A stretch of DNA of 7,175 nucleotides from Hyphomicrobiales bacterium (lineage in GTDB: Bacteria; Pseudomonadota; Alphaproteobacteria; Rhizobiales; S144-23). The stretch is taken from positions 1-7,175 of the forward strand of contig WGBL01000285.1 in the NCBI GenBank assembly GCA_015494375.1, written 5' to 3'. Below, piece after piece: positions 1-5,011 of the stretch. The translations under genes were made by a program, and so were the position numbers. Within the stretch, counting starts at the first letter, position 1. Every line of letters begins with the position of its first letter. The notes beneath the pieces are model-generated. The model saw only the letters and a list, made by a program, of their open reading frames with translations. It did not search any database and had not been told where the DNA came from.

Positions 1-40
1 CAAGTGCGCTCAACAGTCCTGAGAGTCGTTGAAAGGTCAT
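1..40 (-). CDS. 5' end of an unidentified gene (13 codons visible)
   Basis: Reading the minus strand, an ATG at 40-38 is preceded by AAGGAG at 54-49 with an 8-nt spacer, which is close to an ideal ribosome binding site. The frame is open to the window edge and begins M-T-F-Q-R-L-S-G-L-L-S-A-L. The short basic start followed by a hydrophobic run could be the beginning of a signal peptide or a membrane segment, but 13 residues are too few to tell. It lies 339 nt downstream of the CbbY-like gene and on the same strand, so it may have its own promoter in the gap. No function can be assigned from what is visible. Confidence 0.55.
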   Translation of the reverse strand, partial: MTFQRLSGLLSAL

Positions 41-48
41 GATTGGAT

Positions 49-54
49 CTCCTT
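49..54 (-). promoter_or_regulatory. Shine-Dalgarno sequence of the gene entering at position 40
   Basis: The minus strand reads AAGGAG followed by eight bases and ATG. It is the strongest ribosome binding site in the 41-379 gap and is the main reason for calling the partial gene at 1-40. Confidence 0.6.
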
Positions 55-125
55 GAGGTTTTTCATCTTGCTTGTTTTTTTCTCCCGAATTTCGTTGCCT
101 CGGCCCTGTTGTGTTGGCGCATAGG

Positions 126-163
126 AGCGGCTCTTTTGCTTCTCAGAGCCCTTGAGAGCCGCT
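126..163 (-). repeat. Stem-loop B: 9-bp perfect inverted repeat
   Basis: AGCGGCTCT at 126-134 is exactly complementary to AGAGCCGCT at 155-163, with a 20-nt loop between. On the minus strand the loop contains AAGGGCTCTGAGAA, which recurs in slightly altered form in stem-loop A. No T-run follows the stem on the minus strand, so it does not look like an intrinsic terminator for the genes here. It lies 86 nt upstream of the start codon at 40 and could be a leader RNA structure. Confidence 0.5.
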
Positions 164-192
164 TTCTTGTCGTCACGGCTTTCCCTCAAGAG

Positions 193-247
193 GCGGTCTT
201 TTCTCAGGGCCCTTCTCTAATCGAAGCTGTTCTTCACACAGGACCGC
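193..247 (-). repeat. Stem-loop A: 6-bp inverted repeat, diverged relative of stem-loop B
   Basis: GCGGTC at 193-198 pairs with GACCGC at 242-247 across a 43-nt loop. On the minus strand the left arm is preceded by AAA, as in stem-loop B, and the loop end plus right arm (AAGGGCCCTGAGAA then AAGACCGC) closely parallels stem-loop B. The stem is short and the loop long, so it is weaker on its own than B. Confidence 0.35.
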
Positions 248-292
248 TTTTTCCCATAGCCGTCCTCTCTCGGAGCGGTGCGCATGCATCGC

Positions 293-306
293 CAAGCCGC
301 GGCTTG
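293..306. repeat. 14-bp perfect palindrome
   Basis: CAAGCCGCGGCTTG reads the same on both strands. It lies about 250 bp upstream of the start codon at 40 (minus strand) and about 75 bp past the cbbY stop. A palindrome with no spacer suits a dimeric protein-binding site better than an RNA hairpin, but no known operator was recognised. Confidence 0.35.
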
Positions 307-331
307 CCCCTGGTTCGCCCTTTTCCAACTT

Positions 332-361
332 GGCTCCTCGGCTCCTCAGCTCCTTGGCTCG
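332..361. repeat. Tandem octamer repeat (GGCTCCTC-type), about 3.7 copies
   Basis: The plus strand reads GGCTCCTC, GGCTCCTC, AGCTCCTT, then GGCTCG without gaps. It begins 18 bp past the end of the CbbY-like gene. Its core GGCTCC is also the core of the threefold repeat at 2714-2750, which likewise lies just past the end of a gene. No function is evident. Confidence 0.55.
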
Positions 362-379
362 ACCTAGGAAACCGAAGGA

Positions 380-1192
380 TCAGCTGTTCCGCTCCAGTTC
401 GGCAAACTCCTCACCCTCTGTCGCCCACTGCAAGCCGTGGAGCCGCCGGAGGGCCTCGAGATCAATCACGGGCGGCATCTCCGCCCATTCGCCCTCGAGC
501 AGTCTGGCCGGCTGGCCCTCCTCGCCCAGGTGATCAACGACAGCAAGCGCGCCGGCGAAATTCTGGCCCTCGGTGTATTTGTTGACGGTGATCAGCGTTC
601 CGATGTCCGCGGCGAGTGCCGCCCTCAGGCCAATCTCAGAATCCTCGATGGCAAGGCAGTTCTCGCCATTGAGCCCAAGGCTCTCGAGCGTCCGCCTGTA
701 AACATCGGGGGCTGGTTTCTTGCGCTGTCTGCCATCACCGGTCGAAAGCACATCGAAGATATCCTCGGGCGCGCGCCCCATTGTGCTCATCGTAAGTGAG
801 CGCAGATTGCCAAGGCTCGTCGTCGTCGCCACCGCCAGCCTGATATCGCTCCGCCTGATTTCCTCGATAAGGCGCTCGATGCCGGGGCGCAGCGCAAGCG
901 CGCCGGCGGCCACCTTCTCGGCGAATATGGCAGTCTTGCGGGCATGGAGATCATCGATCAAGTCCTTGAATGCCTGCTCGCTGCGCACCTCGAAGGTCGG
1001 TGTGTAGTTCTGAAAGAAAAAGGCGAGCCGCTCCTTGCCACCGGCCACCTGCAGCAACTCGCCATAAAGGTCGCTGTCCCAATGGAAGTCGAGCCCCTTG
1101 GCGCGGAAGGCCTCATTGAAGGCCTCGCGATGGACGTCCTCGCTTTCCGAAAGCGTTCCGTCGACGTCGAATATCACCGCCTTGAGTTCCAT
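380..1192 (-). CDS. cbbY: CbbY-type HAD phosphatase (xylulose-1,5-bisphosphate phosphatase)
   Basis: This 270-residue cytoplasmic protein belongs to the HAD-like phosphatases, CbbY branch. Visible HAD motifs: nucleophile and acid/base D9/D11 in FDVDGT, motif II in the VATTTS segment (121-126), the motif III lysine in KKPAP (158-162), and metal-binding E183-D184. The cap carries GGKER (51-55), and the HREAFNEAF and LRPGI segments match Rhodobacter-type CbbY as I recall it. In that group the enzyme dephosphorylates xylulose-1,5-bisphosphate, a misfire inhibitor of Rubisco; that substrate is inferred here from similarity and neighbours. The tail after about residue 225 is roughly 30-40 residues longer than the Rhodobacter protein. 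An upstream ATG at 1237 would add 15 residues and overlap the previous gene; ATG 1192 is preferred because AGGAAG lies just before it. It starts 29 nt after the thioredoxin-like gene, suggesting one operon. A phosphoglycolate-type HAD is the main alternative. Confidence 0.85.
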   Translation of the reverse strand: MELKAVIFDVDGTLSESEDVHREAFNEAFRAKGLDFHWDSDLYGELLQVAGGKERLAFFFQNYTPTFEVRSEQAFKDLIDDLHARKTAIFAEKVAAGALALRPGIERLIEEIRRSDIRLAVATTTSLGNLRSLTMSTMGRAPEDIFDVLSTGDGRQRKKPAPDVYRRTLESLGLNGENCLAIEDSEIGLRAALAADIGTLITVNKYTEGQNFAGALAVVDHLGEEGQPARLLEGEWAEMPPVIDLEALRRLHGLQWATEGEEFAELERNS

Positions 1193-1196
1193 GGGG

Positions 1197-1202
1197 CTTC
1201 CT
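1197..1202 (-). promoter_or_regulatory. Ribosome binding site that fixes the cbbY start at 1192
   Basis: The minus strand reads AGGAAG with 4 nt (6 nt from AGGA) before the ATG at 1192-1190. This supports the internal ATG over the upstream in-frame ATG at 1237, which would overlap the end of the thioredoxin-like gene. Confidence 0.6.
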
Positions 1203-1221
1203 ATGGCCGAAGGAATGGCGC

Positions 1222-1776
1222 TCAGGCCGCCTTCCACTTGATGGAGCAGCCCATCGACGGGATTTGCTCCTCGGGGCCCTTTCCGGTCTCAGCCACCTGT
1301 TTCATGGCGAGATAAAGATCGCGCCTCAAATCGGGCGGCCCCTCCTCCTTGCGTGAGGCATCGAGCCGGCCCCGGTATTGCAGCTCAAGATTGGCATTAA
1401 AGCCAAAGAAATCGGGTGTGCAGACCGCGCCATAAGCCCGCGCCACGCTTTGGTCGGCGTCGTGGAGATAAGGGAAGGGGAAGTTCCATTCCTGCGCCAC
1501 GGCGACCATGCGCTCAAAGGAGTCGTCGGGATATCGCTCGGCGTCATTGGAGCAGATGGCGACCGAGCCGATGCCGAGCTCGGCCAGATCGCGGGCATCA
1601 CGAATGATGCGCGCAAGCACGGCCTTCACATAAGGGCAATGGTTGCAGATGAACATGACGAGCGTCCCGCGTGGGCCGCGTACATCTGCGAGCGACCAGG
1701 TTTTGCCATCGACGCCCGGCAGCAAGAAGTCGGGCGCCTTCCAGCCGAAATCGCAAATGGGTGTCTCGACTGCCAT
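1222..1776 (-). CDS. Thioredoxin-fold (AhpC/TSA-like) redox protein
   Basis: This protein has 184 residues and no signal peptide, so it is probably cytoplasmic. It has a redoxin layout: an APDFLLPGVDGK opening (14-25), an active-site C44-N-H-C47-P at the start of a helix, a putative cis-proline at P121 in the CTPDFF segment, and a C-terminal GCSIKWK motif. The last two features are typical of a widespread bacterial 'thioredoxin family protein' group whose substrates are not well established. Extra cysteines are present at 8, 75, 119 and near the C terminus. The CxxC suggests disulfide exchange or peroxide reduction; it is not classical TrxA, which is about 108 residues and carries WCGPC. The start at 1776 has AGGAG at 1787-1783 with a 6-nt spacer. 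It lies between rpe (83-nt gap) and cbbY (29-nt gap) on the same strand, so a link to CBB enzymes is plausible but unproven. Confidence 0.8.
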   Translation of the reverse strand: MAVETPICDFGWKAPDFLLPGVDGKTWSLADVRGPRGTLVMFICNHCPYVKAVLARIIRDARDLAELGIGSVAICSNDAERYPDDSFERMVAVAQEWNFPFPYLHDADQSVARAYGAVCTPDFFGFNANLELQYRGRLDASRKEEGPPDLRRDLYLAMKQVAETGKGPEEQIPSMGCSIKWKAA

Positions 1777-1784
1777 GAGCTTCT

Positions 1785-1834
1785 CCTAAAGGCGCGGTTC
1801 CGGGCGACCGCCGGTCCGGCTTTCCCTAAAGGCG
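1785..1834. repeat. Pair of 10-bp direct repeats in the rpe to thioredoxin gap
   Basis: CCTAAAGGCG occurs at 1785-1794 and 1825-1834, exactly 40 bp apart. On the minus strand each reads CGCCTTTAGG. The gene-proximal copy includes the first bases of the ribosome binding site of the thioredoxin-like gene. The other copy forms one arm of a small 4-bp stem (1831-1842) just past the rpe stop, which is too weak to call a terminator. Confidence 0.35.
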
Positions 1835-1859
1835 ATCTCGCCCCTCTCTAGATACTGGT

Positions 1860-2543
1860 TCAGGCGGCCGAACGCGCCCCCACGGCGGCGCTGCGAATGG
1901 CTGCGATATTGGCGGCATAGGCCTCTTTGGTGCCGCCCTTGAAGACCGCCGATCCTGCGACCAACACATTGGCGCCCGCACCGGCAACGAGTGGCGCGGT
2001 TTCGGGCGTCACCCCGCCGTCGATCTCGATATCGATGGGCCGCTCGCCCACCATCTCACGCACGCGGCGCACCTTCTCGACCACCGATGGGATGAACGCC
2101 TGGCCGCCGAAACCCGGGTTGACCGTCATCAGCAAGATGAGATCGAGGCGATCAAGCACATACTCGATGACGTCTTCGGGCGTCGAGGGATTGAGCGAGA
2201 CACCCGCCCTTTTGCCAAGCGCGCGGATGGCCTGCAAGGAGCGGTCGAGATGGGGCCCCGCCTCGGCGTGAATGGTGATGATGTCGGCGCCCGCCTCGGC
2301 AAAGGCTTCGAGATAGGGGTCGGCCGGCTCGATCATGAGGTGGACATCGAAGACCTTTTGCGAATAGCCGCGAATAGCCTTGGCGACAGGCGGGCCGAAG
2401 GTGATGTTGGGGACGAAATGACCATCCATCACATCGAGGTGGATCCAATCGGCGCCGGCCTCGTCGACCGCGCGCACCTCCTCCCCAAGCCGCGCAAAGT
2501 CGGCCGAGAGAATAGACGGCGCAATAATGATGTCGTTGTTCAT
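1860..2543 (-). CDS. rpe: Ribulose-phosphate 3-epimerase
   Basis: A 227-residue cytoplasmic TIM-barrel enzyme that interconverts ribulose-5-phosphate and xylulose-5-phosphate in the pentose-phosphate pathway and in CBB regeneration (also called CbbE in cbb operons). The family's metal and catalytic residues are present: H35 and D37 in IHLDVMDGHFVPN, H68 in DVHLMI, and D175 in IEIDGGV; the flexible loop VNPGFGGQ (141-148) and the phosphate-binding VAGSAVF segment near the C terminus are also intact. The ATG at 2543 gives these residues family-standard numbers and the usual length. An in-frame TTG at 2564 would add seven residues; neither start has a strong Shine-Dalgarno sequence, so the start is less certain than the function. 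A 251-nt gap separates it from the CBS gene upstream, leaving room for its own promoter. Confidence 0.95.
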   Translation of the reverse strand: MNNDIIIAPSILSADFARLGEEVRAVDEAGADWIHLDVMDGHFVPNITFGPPVAKAIRGYSQKVFDVHLMIEPADPYLEAFAEAGADIITIHAEAGPHLDRSLQAIRALGKRAGVSLNPSTPEDVIEYVLDRLDLILLMTVNPGFGGQAFIPSVVEKVRRVREMVGERPIDIEIDGGVTPETAPLVAGAGANVLVAGSAVFKGGTKEAYAANIAAIRSAAVGARSAA

Positions 2544-2713
2544 TTGGCTACTCACTTTGTTCAATGGGGCTCGTCGAGGGGACCGACCAGAGCCCCACCG
2601 GGCCGGCGAAATGAGACGGGAGCGCGGCCGGTCGCAACCACATCAACCGCATCAACCGCTTTATGTGCAAGCTCCATGCGCAATGGGTGCGATGGCAATC
2701 AGCAATCCAACAT

Positions 2714-2750
2714 GGCTCCAGCTAAAGAAGGCTCCAGCCGAGGCTCCAGC
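2714..2750. repeat. GGCTCCAGC repeated three times
   Basis: Exact copies lie at 2714-2722, 2730-2738 and 2742-2750 (start-to-start spacing 16 and 12 bp), in the gap just past the CBS-domain gene. On the minus strand they read GCTGGAGCC. No inverted partner is nearby, so no hairpin is expected. Confidence 0.5.
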
Positions 2751-2751
2751 A

Positions 2752-2767
2752 CGCATGAGGTCATGCG
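2752..2767. repeat. Near-palindrome, 7-bp arms with 2-bp centre
   Basis: CGCATGA at 2752-2758 is the exact reverse complement of TCATGCG at 2761-2767, with GG between. It lies 27 bp past the stop of the CBS gene and about 210 bp upstream of rpe. The tight centre suits a dimeric DNA-binding protein better than a terminator, and no T-run follows on the minus strand. Confidence 0.3.
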
Positions 2768-2794
2768 GCCCGCACCCGGCTCGCCGATGACCCG

Positions 2795-3235
2795 TCAACC
2801 AAAACGGGCGGCGATGACGCTGTCCTTGAGGACATTCACTTCGAGCTCGGTCTCGGCCAGTCGCGACTCCAAGAGATCGCGAATGCTGAGAAAGCCCTTG
2901 ATCTGGCCGTTCTCGAGGACGGGCAGATGGCGGAAACCATGCTTATGAAGGAGCCCGCGGGCATGATCAATGGTGTCGTCGGGCCCGCACGACACAACGT
3001 CCTCAGTCATGATGTCGCGGACGCGCAGCTCGCCCACTTTGGCGCCGTGCTCTGAAAGGGCGCGAACAATGTCGCGCTCGGATACAATGCCGACCATGGC
3101 GCCTTCGGCATTGCGCACCGGCATGGCGCCGATGTGCTTGGCACTCAGGATGGTGGCGATGGTCTCGATGGTATCCTCCGGCCGACAGCTAACGACCGTC
3201 TGAGACATCTTCTTGAGTAGTGAGCCAACCGTCAT
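2795..3235 (-). CDS. Stand-alone CBS-pair protein
   Basis: A 146-residue protein made almost entirely of two CBS domains (about 8-62 and 73-130) that would fold as one Bateman module, with no fused enzyme, DNA-binding domain or membrane segment. Each repeat ends with the ribose-contacting signature Ser-x-x-Asp: S52-E-R-D55 and S117-I-R-D120. In this family the modules bind AMP, ATP, NAD or S-adenosylmethionine and act as energy sensors for a partner. The C-terminal helix after residue 123 resembles that of bacterial relatives of plant CBSX3, from memory. The ATG at 3235 is supported by GGAGGGG at 3250-3244 with an 8-nt spacer. Gaps of 555 nt upstream and 251 nt downstream suggest it may be transcribed alone. 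The regulated partner cannot be read from the sequence. Confidence 0.9.
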   Translation of the reverse strand: MTVGSLLKKMSQTVVSCRPEDTIETIATILSAKHIGAMPVRNAEGAMVGIVSERDIVRALSEHGAKVGELRVRDIMTEDVVSCGPDDTIDHARGLLHKHGFRHLPVLENGQIKGFLSIRDLLESRLAETELEVNVLKDSVIAARFG

Positions 3236-3790
3236 ACGCTTTTCCCCTCCCTCAACCAGGTAACAACTTACGTCCGACGCCCTCCCATCTTATTCCCCTC
3301 GGCTCTAGCAGTGGTTTTCATGCGTATTTCGTCATCTTTATTCTTGCCTATTCGAGGCCTCGTTCGTCAATTCGCGTTGCCGCGCGCGTCTTTTCGAGAG
3401 AGTCTTTTTGAGGCGGCCTTCGCTCTATTGATGGCTTTCCCTCGGGTTTTCAAAGCGCGCCCCTCTCAGCCTTTCCTGCCGCTGCCTTGGCTTTTTTGGC
3501 GCTCCTCTTTGAGCAATGTCGCCCATTTTGTCGTGGGCGTCAATGTATTCGAATATTTGAAAACGGCACCCATCCCCGGCCCCTGTGTCCGAGCTTGTGC
3601 GCAAACACTCGCAATGCATTCGGAACCATGGCCACCGCTACGGCCACCGCTGGCGTCGGTCCTCGCACGAGGCCGGATGCGCGCGATCCCCGCCCTTCAA
3701 TCGTTTCAATCATCGCCCCTTGCCTGACAAGGATCGTGTGGTCCCTCGCCAACCAGGGATCCAGCGGCCGCTTACCCGGTTGGGCGCCAC
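3236..3790. other. 555-nt gap without a convincing gene; purine-rich on the minus strand
   Basis: This stretch separates the aldolase-Dabb gene from the CBS gene. On the minus strand it is rich in A and G, so all three frames give short Lys/Arg/Ala-rich stretches that end at stops and switch frame (about 3560 to 3250). The longest open frames here (plus 3311-3727, minus 3425-3619, minus 3540-3794) have no Shine-Dalgarno sequence and no recognisable protein family. Position 3365-3370 has a TTGACG on the minus strand, but the best -10 partner is poor and 19 nt away. No intrinsic terminator with a T-run was found past the aldolase stop. It probably holds the promoter and leader of the CBS gene. 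Confidence 0.55.
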
Positions 3791-4999
3791 TCAATCGCAG
3801 ACATCGCCAATCTCACCGAGCTCGCCAACTTCGCGGTAATCGATACTGATCCGCTCGCCGGCAACAGGGCGAAAATGTTCGTCGGCAAAAGCGACATGGT
3901 CCGGGTGCTCGCGATAGCTGTCGATCACCGCCGGATGGCAAAAGCGCACAAGCCATGTGTAGCGGTAGCTGGCCTCCGGTTTGACCGCCTCGCCCGTAAA
4001 GACGGCCCGCACGCCGGGGATGGCGCCGAGCACCTCTCGGCCCCGTGCCATCATGGCCTTGGTGCCATCGTCGTCGAGGCCGTCGACATTGTAGATTATC
4101 AGATGCTCGACGGGGCGCCAGGGTGTTGCCGCAGCAAGCACGTCAGCGGCGCGCCCGGCCGAGCCCCAGAGGCCGATGCAACGGGCGACCTCATCGGCGA
4201 TCGCCTCACGCACACCCGCCACTAGCCCCGTATAACCCGCCGCGCCGTCTCGGCCCGCATTCTCCCGGATGCGGGCGCCGGCCCGGTCGGCAAGTGCGGT
4301 GTAGTAGTTGATCTTGGCCACGCCGCGGCTGATGAGGCCGCGGAACTGCTCGTCGCTGAGACCGGTGCCGCCGTGGATAACAAGCGGTATACCGAGCCGC
4401 CCATTGATGGCGTCGAGGCGCTCGAAGTCGAGCTTTGGGGTGCCTTTCATGCGGCCGTGAACGGTGCCGATCGAGACGGCAAGGAAGTCGACGCCCGTCT
4501 CCTCCATATAGCGTTCGGCCTCTTCGGGGGTCGTATAGGCGACCTCCCCCGGGTGCAGCTTGGCGTCCTCGCCTTCGACCCCCGGCACATAGCCGAGCTC
4601 GCCCTCCACCGGCACGCCGCAGCCGTGGGCCATCTCAACGACGGCACGGGTGCGCGCAACATTCTCATCAAAGGGCTTGTCAGAGGCGTCCACCATCACA
4701 CCGTTGCACCCGGCATTGATGGCGCGGACGGCCGATCGGAGGCTTGCGCCGTGGTCGAGATGGACAGCCACCGGCACACGCGCCTGGCGTGCGGCATGCT
4801 CGACCGCCGGCATGATGGTGTCGAAGTTGAAATACGTGAAATGTGACTCTGCAAGCGAGAGGATAACCGGAGCCCGTTCCCGTTCGGCCGCTTCCAGGAT
4901 CGCCTCGAGAAAATCGAGGCTCACGAGATCGAAGGCGCCCACGGCATAGCCATTGGCATGGGCATGGCTCAGCATGTCTTTCATATGGACCATGGGCAT
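3791..4999 (-). CDS. Class II ketose-bisphosphate aldolase fused to a C-terminal Dabb domain
   Basis: A 402-residue protein. Residues about 4-292 form a class II (zinc) aldolase of the GatY/KbaY/Fba type: catalytic D82 and zinc ligand H83 in HLDHG, E134 in EGELG, zinc ligands H181 in GTVHG and H209 in IHGGTG, and N231 in KINYYT. Residues about 297-395 form a Dabb (stress-responsive A/B barrel) domain with the hallmark Y-x-x-HP-x-HVAF near its end. Usual class II aldolases of this type stop near 280-350 residues, so the Dabb part is an addition. By context it should cleave or form fructose-1,6- or sedoheptulose-1,7-bisphosphate in the CBB cycle (CbbA role), but the GatY-like sequence and altered loops leave tagatose-bisphosphate or another ketose possible. 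The start at 4999 is chosen because GAGGTG (5011-5006) precedes it by 6 nt. The frame is open up to an ATG at 5110, but that part overlaps cbbO and is unlike any aldolase N terminus. Confidence 0.88.
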   Translation of the reverse strand: MPMVHMKDMLSHAHANGYAVGAFDLVSLDFLEAILEAAERERAPVILSLAESHFTYFNFDTIMPAVEHAARQARVPVAVHLDHGASLRSAVRAINAGCNGVMVDASDKPFDENVARTRAVVEMAHGCGVPVEGELGYVPGVEGEDAKLHPGEVAYTTPEEAERYMEETGVDFLAVSIGTVHGRMKGTPKLDFERLDAINGRLGIPLVIHGGTGLSDEQFRGLISRGVAKINYYTALADRAGARIRENAGRDGAAGYTGLVAGVREAIADEVARCIGLWGSAGRAADVLAAATPWRPVEHLIIYNVDGLDDDGTKAMMARGREVLGAIPGVRAVFTGEAVKPEASYRYTWLVRFCHPAVIDSYREHPDHVAFADEHFRPVAGERISIDYREVGELGEIGDVCD

Positions 5000-5005
5000 G
5001 GGCCG

Positions 5006-5011
5006 CACCTC
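5006..5011 (-). promoter_or_regulatory. Ribosome binding site of the aldolase gene, overlapping the cbbO stop
   Basis: The minus strand reads GAGGTG, 6 nt before the ATG at 4999-4997, and shares bases with the TGA stop (5012-5010) of the upstream gene. This arrangement suggests translational coupling. It favours ATG 4999 over the further in-frame ATGs at 4993 and 4984. Confidence 0.6.

Larger units (their letters stand above)
41..379. other. Gene-poor gap with stem-loops and short repeats
   Basis: This 339-nt gap separates the CbbY-like gene from the partial gene at 1-40. It is visibly less GC-rich than the flanking genes and is purine-rich on the minus strand. It holds an octamer tandem repeat (332-361), a 14-bp palindrome (293-306), two related stem-loops (193-247 and 126-163) and the ribosome binding site at 49-54. 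No convincing -35/-10 pair or intrinsic terminator in the minus orientation was found. A minus-strand frame is open from 216 to a TGA at 39-37, but it is lysine/arginine-rich and lacks a supported start. It is best read as the 3' untranslated region of cbbY plus the leader and promoter region of the next gene. Confidence 0.6.

Noticed and set aside
193..252. Stem followed by TTTTT on the plus strand, like an intrinsic terminator
   Set aside because: The stem is only 6 bp with a 43-nt loop, and no plus-strand gene exists upstream for it to terminate.
43..585. 180-residue open frame on the plus strand starting with TTG
   Set aside because: It overlaps the end of cbbY by about 200 bp, has no ribosome binding site, and its Leu/Phe-rich start is simply the complement of a purine-rich strand.
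2250..2948. 232-residue plus-strand open frame
   Set aside because: It spans the antisense of rpe, the gap and the antisense of the CBS gene, with no family resemblance and no ribosome site.
3340..3370. Possible promoter for the CBS gene: TTGACG with a distant AAGAAT
   Set aside because: The spacer is 19 nt and the -10 matches only four of six consensus bases, so it is no better than chance.
3311..3727. 138-residue hydrophobic plus-strand open frame in the 555-nt gap
   Set aside because: No Shine-Dalgarno sequence, no recognisable family, and its hydrophobic content follows from the pyrimidine-rich plus strand.
3757..3771. GGATCC next to GCGGCCGC, resembling a cloning-vector junction
   Set aside because: Both sites lie in otherwise ordinary intergenic sequence with no vector or adapter sequence around them; coincidence in GC-rich DNA is likelier.
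3540..3794. 84-residue minus-strand frame just past the aldolase stop
   Set aside because: It has no ribosome site or domain and consists partly of an Ala-Val run from a small GCCACCGCT repeat (3631-3651).
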